Shown here: in pieces, positions 7,542 through 14,309 of the stretch
Position numbering within the stretch: the first letter of the stretch is position 1
Layout: every line of letters starts with the position of its first letter
From: Actinomycetota bacterium
GTDB taxonomy: Bacteria > Bacillota > Desulfotomaculia > Desulfotomaculales > Desulfocucumaceae
Length of the DNA: 41,403 nt
Direction of reading: 5' to 3'
Assembly (NCBI GenBank): GCA_023475565.1
Contig: JAMCVT010000049.1
Location: forward strand, 1 to 41,403
Notes under the pieces: generated by a model
The model's database searches: none
What the model was told of the DNA's origin: nothing
Seen by the model: the letters and a program-made list of their open reading frames with translations, nothing else
Program-made: the position numbers and the translations under genes

Positions 7542-8186
7542 TCACTGTCCCCCCCTGGGAGGGAGAACCGAAACGGAGAATTTTTTTCCCCGCACGTTCC
7601 CTTCGGCCACCTTTTTTGCCTCCTCCGGAGTAACCGCCACCACATAGGACTTTGCTGCGGCAGGGGAATTATCTCTGTCAGCCGTCACCGGCGGGGCCTT
7701 TAGTATCACAGCCTCCCTGGCCACGCACTCAACTGCGGCAGCATCCTTTCCCACTGCAATTTCCGTATATATATTAACCAGGTCCCCCGTGGCCACCCCG
7801 TTCAGACCGGGGGCGGTATCCGCCGGAAGATCTATGGCCTCTTTTCCCGGGGCTACTGAATTCAGTACAGCTTTCAGACTTCCGGTATCCGGCGCCACAT
7901 GCCCCTGACGGATAACCTCACCGGGGAATATGGTCCCGGACACCACTGTTTTACCGGTCACCTCCTGAACTGACCGCACTGCCTCCCCGGGCACGGCGGC
8001 AATGGGGTAATCTTTTAAGATCACCTGGCCGGGCCCTATTACCGTGCCTATGGGCATTCTCCTGTCAGCCACCACCACTTTGGCGCTGGGGACATTGATC
8101 CCCACATAATACCAGACCACTCCCCCGGCGGCGGCGGCCAGTATAATGGCCAGAAAAATGTGCGATATACTCTTCAATCTTGACAT
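7542..8186 (-). CDS. cpaB: Tad pilus assembly protein CpaB (SAF domain)
   Basis: The 214-residue protein has one N-terminal membrane anchor (residues 9-28), a SAF domain (VVVADRRMPIGTVIGPGQV to VIRQGHV), and a C-terminal beta domain (NGVATGDLVNIYTEIAVGKD). CpaB/RcpC proteins sit outside the cytoplasmic membrane and help shape or modify the pilus. It is the first structural gene after the operon promoter and leader. Length is typical for Gram-positive CpaB. Confidence 0.85.
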   Translation of the reverse strand: MSRLKSISHIFLAIILAAAAGGVVWYYVGINVPSAKVVVADRRMPIGTVIGPGQVILKDYPIAAVPGEAVRSVQEVTGKTVVSGTIFPGEVIRQGHVAPDTGSLKAVLNSVAPGKEAIDLPADTAPGLNGVATGDLVNIYTEIAVGKDAAAVECVAREAVILKAPPVTADRDNSPAAAKSYVVAVTPEEAKKVAEGNVRGKKFSVSVLPPRGGQ

Positions 8187-8258
8187 ATTACACCTCTATT
8201 CAGCATGGTTTTGCCGGTTTTTCTTACGGTGATTCCCGTCCCGCTGCCGGGGAAGGGG

Positions 8259-8279
8259 AAAAAAGGCAAAGCTTCGCCA
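8259..8279 (-). terminator. Possible leader terminator/attenuator of the tad operon
   Basis: On the minus strand, GGCGAAGCTTTGCC forms a 5-bp stem (with one G-T pair) and a 4-base loop, directly followed by six T residues. It lies about 100 bases into the untranslated leader of cpaB. The stem is short, so termination would be partial. The position, between a promoter and a long operon next to a NusG paralog, suggests a conditional stop. Confidence 0.4.
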
Positions 8280-8372
8280 CCCTCCATTAACCGCTATTAA
8301 ATTACCCGACCTTACCCTCTTCGTTGAATGGGAACATGGGGCTGCGCAGCTTCCTTAAAGGCACGTAAAACA

Positions 8373-8401
8373 TCTATAGAAATCCGGGTGCTGAAAGTCA
8401 A
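8373..8401 (-). promoter_or_regulatory. Sigma-A-type promoter of the tad operon
   Basis: TTGACT (8396-8401) and TATAGA (8373-8378) are separated by exactly 17 bases, reading on the minus strand. They lie downstream of the NusG-like gene and upstream of cpaB. The predicted leader is about 180 nucleotides. There is no closer open frame, so this is the best candidate promoter for cpaB and the genes after it. Confidence 0.65.
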
Positions 8402-8442
8402 TCCTTTTATAATAAGACCGTCAAAAGCCGCTGCAATTACTG

Positions 8443-8964
8443 CTATGGGGACTCCAGCATAACCCGGAACACCTCTTTCTCGGAAATATCTCCGGCAAAA
8501 ATTAACCTGGCAGACTTTAGCAGTTCCCGGAATAAGTTTAAAGGCAGCCTTATAACTATTTTTCTATTGCGCTTTGTCTCGATAAGATCCTTAAATTTCC
8601 TCTTTATCCTGCTGAGTACATCTTTCTCCGGCGGCTTAAGCTCGGCCATCCTTTCCAGATGGGGCTCAAGGCTCCTTATTTCTTCCTCGGACACAGGACA
8701 GCTCAGTATTCTGAAAACATAGGGCATGCTTCTCAAATAATGCCAGAGGTTGCCTGTCATACTGCACCTGACAAAAACATAGCCCTTTATCACCGGCTCA
8801 CTGATTATATTTTTAGTTGAGTGCACCGCAACCTGTCTGACCGGGGCCAGTGTTTCATGAATAAGGTCTTCAAAAGGCTGAATTTTTTTGAGCCTTTCGT
8901 CTATGGCCCACTTCACATCCATTTCCCTTCCGCTGTGCACGTGTAAAACCACCCACTGTGCCAC
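8443..8964 (-). CDS. NusG-like transcription factor paralog (NGN domain, no canonical KOW)
   Basis: The 173-residue protein begins with the NusG N-terminal (NGN) fold: AQWVVLHVHSGREMDVKWA, then PVIKGYVFVRCSMTGNLWHY and MPYVFRILSCPVSEEE. The rest is basic and helical (LSRIKRKFKDLIETKRNRK) and has no clear KOW consensus. Housekeeping NusG has a characteristic KOW and lies next to secE/rplK, which is not so here. Specialised NusG paralogs (RfaH, LoaP, UpxY/TaA types) stay on RNA polymerase through a particular long operon. GGAGG lies 8 bases before the GTG start. The location just upstream of the tad promoter suggests the pilus operon as its target (inference). Confidence 0.72.
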   Translation of the reverse strand: MAQWVVLHVHSGREMDVKWAIDERLKKIQPFEDLIHETLAPVRQVAVHSTKNIISEPVIKGYVFVRCSMTGNLWHYLRSMPYVFRILSCPVSEEEIRSLEPHLERMAELKPPEKDVLSRIKRKFKDLIETKRNRKIVIRLPLNLFRELLKSARLIFAGDISEKEVFRVMLESP

Positions 8965-8969
8965 CGCCG

Positions 8970-9272
8970 CTACCTCCCGCTTTTTATTCTGAAAGCGTAG
9001 CTTTGTTCTGCCATCCTTTTAAAATCACCGCTTTTGATGCCGCGCAGCCTGATGGTCTCCCGGCCGCTTTTCTGAATGAAATCAATTTCCTTTTCCAATT
9101 GGGTGATTTGAGAGGCAACCTGCTTTGTCTTACGGACCATTTTTATATCCCCGGTTTCGATAAAATCCTCATACCCCCTGGCCTGGAGCCGCCTTTTTTC
9201 CCGGGCCAGCTGCTTCCTCTTCTGTATCATGGCGTCAAGCTGGGCATCAAACAAAACATCTATTGCAGCCAC
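8970..9272 (-). CDS. Small basic coiled-coil protein of unknown function
   Basis: About 97-100 residues, rich in Lys, Arg, Gln and Glu. Helical heptad-like segments (MIQKRKQLAREKRRLQARGY and VASQITQLEKEIDFIQKSG) suggest a coiled-coil hairpin. No family is recognised. Its stop overlaps the ribosome binding site of the NusG-like gene, so the two are co-expressed. The GTG at 9272 overlaps the GGGAGG itself; an in-frame ATA at 9263 lies at normal spacing (8 bases), so the true start is uncertain. Confidence 0.6.
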   Translation of the reverse strand: MAAIDVLFDAQLDAMIQKRKQLAREKRRLQARGYEDFIETGDIKMVRKTKQVASQITQLEKEIDFIQKSGRETIRLRGIKSGDFKRMAEQSYAFRIKSGR

Positions 9273-9406
9273 CTCCCGGCCGGTAATAAACCTCTAATCT
9301 ATCAGGCATATGTTATTCTTTGTTATATTTTGCATATATTATCATTTTTGTTATTTTTTAATACATTGCATCATTATATCCCATAATTTTTCCTTTTCAT
9401 ATACTT

Positions 9407-9435
9407 ATAGTAAAAATTTCCCATGTTTTTGTCTA
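9407..9435 (-). promoter_or_regulatory. Candidate promoter for the NusG-like gene pair; AT-rich intergenic 9273-9589
   Basis: On the minus strand, TAGACA (9430-9435) and TACTAT (9407-9412) are 17 bases apart, upstream of the coiled-coil protein and NusG paralog. The -10 match is moderate. The whole 9273-9589 interval is very AT-rich and carries no convincing gene; it separates this operon from the divergent ATPase gene. Confidence 0.35.
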
Positions 9436-9589
9436 ACTGGCAAAAATTTACGTTTAAAAGGCCTGTTTTTTTGTTTGAGTGTGTTGTCCCAGGTCCATTG
9501 TCTTGCTTCCTTTTTAGTAATTATTAATAATTCATGGTAAAATAATATAATAAGTTAAGGGCTGACCCTGATTAGTGAGGTTACCTGGT

Positions 9590-10072
9590 ATGCACCTTAA
9601 AGAAATTACCCTTCTACCGGAAAAATACCCTGTCAAAAATATTTACCCTTATTCCCTGGAAATTTTTAACGCAACCGGAAAAATTGTATTAAATAAACCG
9701 GTAACTTTTTTTACCGGTGAGAATGGGTCTGGTAAATCCACCCTGCTGAGGGCCATAGCGCATAGGTGTGGTATTCATTTATCAAAAAGCAGATATAGAA
9801 TAAAAGGACTGTATCTGCTTGACGAGCCCGAAAACGCATTATCCCCTAAAAAACAGCTGGAATTACTGAAAATATTAAATGAGTCCAGTCAGGCCGGACA
9901 TGCCCAGTTTATAATAGCAACTCATTCCCCTATATTGCTTGCTCTTCCCGAAGCCTGTATCTATAGCTTCGACCATATCCCCATAAAGCCGGTCCAATAT
10001 GAGGAAACGGAATATTACCAAATCTACAGGGATTTCCTGAATGACAGAGACAAGTATTTAAAACTTATTTAA
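9590..10072 (+). CDS. Shortened AAA15/ABC-type ATPase lacking its signature region
   Basis: The 160-residue protein matches both ends of the predicted-ATPase family COG3910. The Walker A is FFTGENGSGKSTLLRAIAHR (near residue 45). The Walker B is GLYLLDEPENALSPKKQLEL. IIATHSPILLALP holds the switch histidine, and the typical end is EETEYYQIYRDFLND. The middle of the usual roughly 250-residue protein, including the Q-loop and the ABC signature (an SHGESF-like motif), is missing. Walker A is joined almost directly to Walker B by HLSKSRYRIK. The join is in frame. It may be a decayed gene or a minimal ATPase. The ATG start at 9590 has GAGG 9 bases upstream. Confidence 0.7.
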   Translation: MHLKEITLLPEKYPVKNIYPYSLEIFNATGKIVLNKPVTFFTGENGSGKSTLLRAIAHRCGIHLSKSRYRIKGLYLLDEPENALSPKKQLELLKILNESSQAGHAQFIIATHSPILLALPEACIYSFDHIPIKPVQYEETEYYQIYRDFLNDRDKYLKLI

Positions 10073-10152
10073 TTTAATAAAAATACTTTATTATTAATAG
10101 CAATAACATAAATAATAAAACGCCAAAGGCGTTGCAGTGGAGGTACAGACAC

Positions 10153-11955
10153 ATGGCAAAAGACGGCGCCCTGCCTTCCAGGGACGATATACGGGCCCAG
10201 TATAAGTGGCGGCTGGAGGACATCTACCCCGGCGATGAGATGTGGGAGAAGGACTTCCGGCAGGCGGAGGCCATGCTGGGCAAGGCTGAAGGCTTCCGGG
10301 GCAGGCTGGGGGAATCGGCGGCCACCCTGCTGGAGGCCCTGCGGCTGCAGGACAGCTTAAGGGAGACTGTGGAAAAGGTGTATACCTACGCCAGGATGAG
10401 GCGTGATGAGGACAATGCCAAAGGCAGGTACCAGGCCCTGTCGGACCGGGCCGAGGGGCTGGGAACCCGGGCGGGCACAGCCCTTTCCTTCATGGCGCCA
10501 GAAATACTGGCCCTGCCGGAGGAAGCGCTGGAGGGCTTTAAGAAGGAGAGTCCCGGCCTCTCTCTGTACAGCTTTGCCCTGGACGAAATAACCAGGCAAA
10601 GGCCCCACACCCTCACCCCCGACCAGGAGCAGATAATTGCCCGGGCAGGCGATGTGACGTCGGCCCCGTCCAACATATTCAGGATGCTGAATAACGCTGA
10701 TATCACCTTCCCCTCCATAACCGGTGAAGATGGCCGGGAGGTAGAGGTTACCCACGGCCGTTACGGGCAGCTTATGGAAAGCAGCAGCCGCAGGGTCCGC
10801 CAGGACGCCTTCCAGTCGATGTACAGCTCCTACCGGAAGCTAAAGAACACCATCGCGGCCACCCTTAACTCCAGTGTAAAAAGAGATGTTTTCTACTCCG
10901 GGGTGCGGAAGTTCGGGTCGGCCCTTGAGGCCTCACTGTTTGAGGACAATATCTCCACCGGGGTGTACGGCAATCTTATTAAAACAGTGCGGCTGAATCT
11001 GGGGTCCCTGCACCGCTACATGGCCATCCGCAAAAGGCTCTTAGGGGTGGACAGACTGCATATGTACGACCTGTACGTGCCTCTTTTCAAGGATGTGAAA
11101 TGGGAAATACCCTATGCCGAAGCGGTGGAAATGGTCAAGGCCGGGCTGGCTCCCCTGGGCGGCGATTATAGCCGGGCGGCGGCCGGGGGGCTGGATTCGG
11201 GCTGGGTGGATGTTTACGAAAACCGTGGCAAAACCAGCGGGGCGTACTCCTGGGGGCCTTACGGGGTTCACCCCTACATACTGATGAACTACCAGAACAA
11301 CCTGAACAATGCCTTCACCCTGGCCCACGAGCTGGGGCACGCCATGCACTCGTACTATTCCTACCGCCAGCAGCCCTATGTGTACGCCCACTACACCATT
11401 TTCACCGCCGAGGTGGCCTCAACGGTAAACGAGTCCCTGCTCATGAGCCACCTTCTGAACACGGTGACCGATAGGGATAAAAAGCTGTTCCTGATCAACC
11501 ACTATCTGGAGCAGTTCAGGGGAACGGTATTCCGGCAGACCATGTTCGCCGAGTTTGAAAAGATCATCCACACAAAAGCCGAGGCCGGGGAGGCCCTGAC
11601 CCCGGATACGCTGTGCGCCGCCTACCGCAGGCTGAATGAGGATTACTACGGGGCCGGTGTTGAGCTGGACCAGGACATAGACCTGGAGTGGGCCCGCATC
11701 CCCCATTTCTACTCGGCCTTCTATGTATACAAGTACGCCACGGGATTCTCGGCGGCCACCGCCCTCACCGGGCAGATACTCCGGGAGGGTGATCCGGCGG
11801 TCTCCCGCTACCTGGGATTCCTTAAAAAAGGGGGATCGGACTACCCCCTTAATATTTTGAAATCAGCCGGTGTGGACATGGCTGAGCCCCGCCCGGTCCA
11901 GGAAGGCCTCAACCTTTTTTCCCGGCTGCTGGACCAACTGGAGGAAAATATATAA
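10153..11955 (+). CDS. pepF: Oligoendopeptidase F (M3 family)
   Basis: The 600-residue zinc metallopeptidase has the catalytic motif TLAHELGHAMHSYYS (HELGH at 392-396) and a third zinc-ligand region around FTAEVASTVNESLL. The long helical N-terminal half is typical of PepF. It is cytoplasmic and cleaves short peptides. Length is normal (about 600). The ATG at 10153 has GGAGG 9 bases upstream; a TTG at 10132 has a poorer site. It stands alone between the ATPase gene and structured repeat copy 1. Confidence 0.92.
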   Translation: MAKDGALPSRDDIRAQYKWRLEDIYPGDEMWEKDFRQAEAMLGKAEGFRGRLGESAATLLEALRLQDSLRETVEKVYTYARMRRDEDNAKGRYQALSDRAEGLGTRAGTALSFMAPEILALPEEALEGFKKESPGLSLYSFALDEITRQRPHTLTPDQEQIIARAGDVTSAPSNIFRMLNNADITFPSITGEDGREVEVTHGRYGQLMESSSRRVRQDAFQSMYSSYRKLKNTIAATLNSSVKRDVFYSGVRKFGSALEASLFEDNISTGVYGNLIKTVRLNLGSLHRYMAIRKRLLGVDRLHMYDLYVPLFKDVKWEIPYAEAVEMVKAGLAPLGGDYSRAAAGGLDSGWVDVYENRGKTSGAYSWGPYGVHPYILMNYQNNLNNAFTLAHELGHAMHSYYSYRQQPYVYAHYTIFTAEVASTVNESLLMSHLLNTVTDRDKKLFLINHYLEQFRGTVFRQTMFAEFEKIIHTKAEAGEALTPDTLCAAYRRLNEDYYGAGVELDQDIDLEWARIPHFYSAFYVYKYATGFSAATALTGQILREGDPAVSRYLGFLKKGGSDYPLNILKSAGVDMAEPRPVQEGLNLFSRLLDQLEENI

Positions 11956-11957
11956 AA

Positions 11958-12161
11958 GGAGAAGGCATCAATCGAGCGATATGCCGGAGTCAGTTACTGC
12001 CTTTTAACGAAGGAGCCGTCAAGGATGACGATTTGGCGGTAGGAAGCCGCCAAAAGCCCGAGAGGAGCAGGACGCGACTTTCGAGGGCGGTCGTCAACCT
12101 CGGTGAGGAGTTTAAAGGCAGTTCTGACGCAGGTCTAAATCGCGAGTGCGATGTCTTCTCC
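11958..12161 (+). repeat. Structured RNA-like element, copy 1
   Basis: Nested helices are visible. The outer arms are GGAGAAGGCATC (11958-11969) and GATGTCTTCTCC (12150-12161), with one G-U. Next are ACTGCCTTT (11996-12004) with AAAGGCAGT (12114-12122), and TGACGA (12026-12031) with TCGTCA (12091-12096). Inside are a hairpin TTTGGCGG/CCGCCAAA (12032-12054) with AGGA in its loop and a weaker hairpin around AGCAGGACGC. It aligns in order with the copies at 13020-13215 and 18091-18296, though most paired bases differ. It starts two bases after the pepF stop. No conserved reading frame is present. Confidence 0.62.
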
Positions 12162-12204
12162 GATGCGCCCCAAAGCTTCTATGGTATTTGTTGTCAACTA
12201 TTGA

Positions 12205-12248
12205 TTCACTTTAGCACTTTAAAGCAACGTATACTTTCCTGTATAAAA
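12205..12248 (+). repeat. Short conserved block (copy 1)
   Basis: TTCACTTTAGCACTTTAAAG and the following TATACTTTCCTG recur with few changes at 13389-13433 (TTCGCTTTAGCGCTTTAAAG, then TATAGTTTCCTG). Both blocks lie downstream of a structured-element copy and next to a terminator facing the other way. It may be the 3' part of the same element. Confidence 0.45.
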
Positions 12249-12266
12249 ACCACCGTTTCCGGCGGT
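12241..12266 (-). terminator. Rho-independent terminator of the DUF3887 lipoprotein gene
   Basis: On the minus strand, ACCGCCG-GAAA-CGGTGGT pairs over 7 bp with one G-T pair and a GNRA tetraloop, followed by TTTTTATA. It sits just after the stop of the lipoprotein gene at 12284. Confidence 0.75.
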
Positions 12267-12283
12267 GCATCTTTCATACGGCA

Positions 12284-12730
12284 CTATTTCTTACGCAGCC
12301 CGTTGGAGTCCATGAAAAAGCCCGACAGCAGCTCCCTGCCGCCGGTCTCGCTGAATACCGCCTTTATAATCACATCCTCTTTTTCCCTGGTGAATTGCGC
12401 CCTGTAATAGACAACAGTGTACTGCTTTTGCCTCTCTGCCTTCAGAAATTCCTTCGCTGAGTAATTCCCTATCTTGGCCCTGGTATCGGCGCTGAACTCC
12501 CTGAAGGTCTGTTCCGGAAGGGAGCTTTTCATTTGCCGGTCAAAGTCCCGGGAGAATTTTTCATAACTGCCCTCGTTAACCGCCGTTAGTACATTTTCGG
12601 TAATTGGGTCGGCGTACCGCCTTACCTTTTCCTCATCAACCGGTTCCGAACCGCAGCCGGCCAGGGCGGCGGCCCAAAACAGCAGCGCCAGGACAGCCAG
12701 GCAAAGTTTCCCTTTTTTCAATGTATACAT
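12284..12730 (-). CDS. DUF3887-type lipoprotein
   Basis: The 148-residue protein has a lipoprotein signal peptide with lipobox LAGC (Cys near residue 26). A domain of about 110 residues resembles DUF3887: VLTAVNEGSYEKFSRDFD, FREFSADTRAKIGNY, and TVVYYRAQFTREKEDVIIK. It is anchored on the outer face of the membrane; its function is unknown. The ATG at 12730 has GAGGGGG 4-6 bases upstream. It is a single gene with its own terminator at 12241-12266. Confidence 0.72.
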   Translation of the reverse strand: MYTLKKGKLCLAVLALLFWAAALAGCGSEPVDEEKVRRYADPITENVLTAVNEGSYEKFSRDFDRQMKSSLPEQTFREFSADTRAKIGNYSAKEFLKAERQKQYTVVYYRAQFTREKEDVIIKAVFSETGGRELLSGFFMDSNGLRKK

Positions 12731-12886
12731 TACCCCCTCTCACAAACAGCCATGACGGTAAATGGCCGGCGCCTTCCCGGGGAAGCGCCGCCACCGGCAG
12801 CAGCCTGATCATATTTTTATGCTGCATTTTCGAATTTATTTATAAAATGACACCTTTCATCATGCTGTAAATTATTAGCATAAAAA

Positions 12887-12926
12887 TAAAAAAGCCGCCC
12901 TCCGGGCGGTGCCGTCTTACAGACGG
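12887..12926 (-). terminator. Rho-independent terminator plus neighbouring hairpin
   Basis: On the minus strand, CCGCCC-GGA-GGGCGG is followed by CTTTTTTATTTTTA. Immediately before it in transcript order lies CCGTCTGTAAGACGG. No protein gene ends here, so it may stop a minus-strand transcript from the 12930-13430 interval or mark the boundary of structured repeat copy 2. Confidence 0.6.
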
Positions 12927-13019
12927 CGGGGAGACAGGAGACAGGAGACTGCTTAAAAGTAATACCTCTGGTCGGGAGACAGAATAAGCAGGCATTTCTG
13001 GCAGCAAAAAGACCTCAAA

Positions 13020-13215
13020 GTGACATTCATAGAGGGGGAGGGGTTTTAATCCAGGCGGACGTCCCGGAGGCTGAATACTGGCTCTTAGCGACAGAGCCTT
13101 ACGGACTGCCGAGCTGGCTGCAGGACGCAGCCAGCAGCCGGAATCGACGTCATGGATGCGGCGTTGGAGGCGGTCGGCAGTCCGTTAGGTGACGAGCATA
13201 GAGCCAGTTCCCCTC
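13020..13215 (+). repeat. Structured RNA-like element, copy 2 (within intergenic 12731-13474)
   Basis: Helices are GAGGGGG (13032-13038) with TCCCCTC (13209-13215, one G-U); ACTGGCTCT (13077-13085) with AGAGCCAGT (13200-13208, perfect); and ACGGACTGCCGA (13101-13112) with TCGGCAGTCCGT (13174-13185, perfect). Inside, GCTGGCTGC-AGGAC-GCAGCCAGC (13113-13135) is a perfect 9-bp hairpin with a GGA loop, and a second hairpin around TCATGGATG (13148-13156) also exposes GGA. It shares CCTCAAA.TGACATTCAT at its 5' side with copy 3. The rest of 12731-13474 holds no convincing gene. Confidence 0.65.
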
Positions 13216-13388
13216 ATGGGGACATTCCTGCCCATAAAGAAATACCCAATCTTCAGCAGGTGTGTCCCCTTTCCTTATAGGTCCGGGAGCATTGGATTCA
13301 AACCTCTCCACCGTCCCTATAGCGACCTCAGAGTGACCCCAAAGCTACCCGAATTGATCATAGTATAAATCTTTTTTTCAGACTACCG

Positions 13389-13433
13389 TTCGCTTTAGCG
13401 CTTTAAAGCGTCATATAGTTTCCTGAAGAATAA
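13389..13433 (+). repeat. Short conserved block (copy 2)
   Basis: This is the counterpart of 12205-12248. TTCGCTTTAGCGCTTTAAAG is followed by TATAGTTTCCTG and an A-rich end. CGCTTT and AAAGCG can pair. It lies between structured element copy 2 and a minus-strand terminator, as copy 1 does. Confidence 0.45.
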
Positions 13434-13456
13434 AAAAAGAGGCGTTCAGCCTCTTT
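13431..13456 (-). terminator. Rho-independent terminator
   Basis: On the minus strand, AAAGAGGC-TGAAC-GCCTCTTT is followed by TTTTATT. It lies 18 bases after the stop of the small Cys-rich ORF at 13475 and supports that ORF being a real transcription unit. Confidence 0.75.
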
Positions 13457-13474
13457 CATAAAATTGCGGGCAGT

Positions 13475-13555
13475 TTAACGTCTTGCCCGGGACTTTCTAC
13501 AGCAGCCACCCTTGCAGTGAGCCACCTGCCGCAGCATCCAGCGTTTTCTTTGCAT
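13475..13555 (-). CDS. Tiny basic Cys-rich peptide (26 residues), candidate gene
   Basis: The ATG at 13555 has GGAGG 10 bases upstream, and the frame ends in TAA followed closely by a good terminator. The product is strongly basic, starts MQRKRWMLRQ, and contains HCKGGCC, three cysteines clustered in seven residues. No family is recognised. The combination of RBS, short frame and terminator argues for a real small gene, but at this length the frame alone proves nothing. Confidence 0.4.
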   Translation of the reverse strand: MQRKRWMLRQVAHCKGGCCRKSRARR

Positions 13556-13771
13556 TAAATATTCACCTCCGGTCTGCGCTACGCCTTCTTTTAATACATT
13601 TTGCCCGGGGCCGGTAAAGGTCCCGGTTTCTTCCCCGGGGAACCCTCTCAAAATATATATTCAGATCCTCCTGTTTTTTTCTTGGTTTTATGTTACAGGA
13701 GAATGGGTGGAGGCTCAGCGCAGGGCTATACATAAAAGGTGCTTTAAGTTTCTTTTTTAATATATTTATCC

Positions 13772-13905
13772 TCATCTGCACGGTATTCCTGCCGTAGCGC
13801 CGGCAAATCCCTCCATACCCTCCTCCAGGCTCCGGGCGCACAGCATGGCGCTCCTGAACGCATAGCTGATGCCCCCGGCGGAGCCGTTGAATAAATAGAC
13901 CGATT
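13772..13905 (-). pseudogene. Remnant of a FAD-dependent oxidoreductase-like gene
   Basis: A start-less frame reads LFNGSAGGISYAFRSAMLCA, then RSLEEGMEGFAGA, and ends at TGA 13772-13774. The G-GISYAFRSA pattern resembles the segment after the conserved GDAAG motif of geranylgeranyl-reductase-type flavoproteins, where a helix begins near the FAD. Only about 40 residues survive. The rest of the 13556-13945 interval contains no other supported feature apart from the cupin RBS. Confidence 0.35.
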
Positions 13906-13945
13906 ATGATAAATATATAATGTACCGGGTAAAGGAGGTTATCGC

Positions 13946-14293
13946 ATGGAAGAAAAACATTTTATCAAAAACATTGAGTTTGCCAGGCCTTTGGAGTTGG
14001 AGAGCCTGGTGGACTATCAGGAAGGAAGGGTGGTGAGCAGGACCCTGGCCCAGGGAAGGCCAATAAGCATCACCCTTTTCGCCTTTGACCGGGGCGAGGA
14101 GATAAGCACCCACTCGGCCCCCGGGGACGCCATGGTCTACATACTGGACGGCCGGTCGGAAATCACCATAGGGGGAGAAAAATTTATAGTTAGTAAAGGA
14201 GAGACAATTGTAATGCCCGCCAATATTCCCCACGGCCTCGAGGCGGTGGAAAGGTTTAAAATGCTGTTAATTGTGGTTTTTGACCTTACCTGA
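13946..14293 (+). CDS. Cupin-domain protein
   Basis: The 115-residue single-domain beta-barrel has both cupin motifs: STHSAPGDAMVYILDGRSEI and the later IVMPANIPHGLEAVERFKM. One histidine in motif 1 and one in motif 2 are in place for metal binding. Cytoplasmic; substrate unknown. AAAGGAGG lies 6-7 bases before the ATG. It faces the spore operon convergently, with the inverted-repeat element between them. Confidence 0.85.
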   Translation: MEEKHFIKNIEFARPLELESLVDYQEGRVVSRTLAQGRPISITLFAFDRGEEISTHSAPGDAMVYILDGRSEITIGGEKFIVSKGETIVMPANIPHGLEAVERFKMLLIVVFDLT

Positions 14294-14309
14294 CACAAAA
14301 TGGCTAATC

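Noticed and set aside
9480-9545. 14-codon minus-strand ORF with an AAGGAAG site in the AT-rich spacer
   Set aside because: Too short, no terminator, and no sign of conservation to support it.
10132-10152. TTG start of pepF seven codons upstream
   Set aside because: The ATG at 10153 has GGAGG at normal distance, while the TTG has none, and the extra residues overlap that RBS.
13278-13330. tRNA-like string (GGATTCAAACC) after structured element copy 2
   Set aside because: The would-be T-arm does not pair, and no acceptor stem, D-arm or anticodon arm can be folded.
13563-13841. 92-codon minus-strand ORF ending at the RBS of the small Cys peptide
   Set aside because: Low-complexity basic product with no recognisable domain; the flavoprotein-like remnant is in another frame of the same region.
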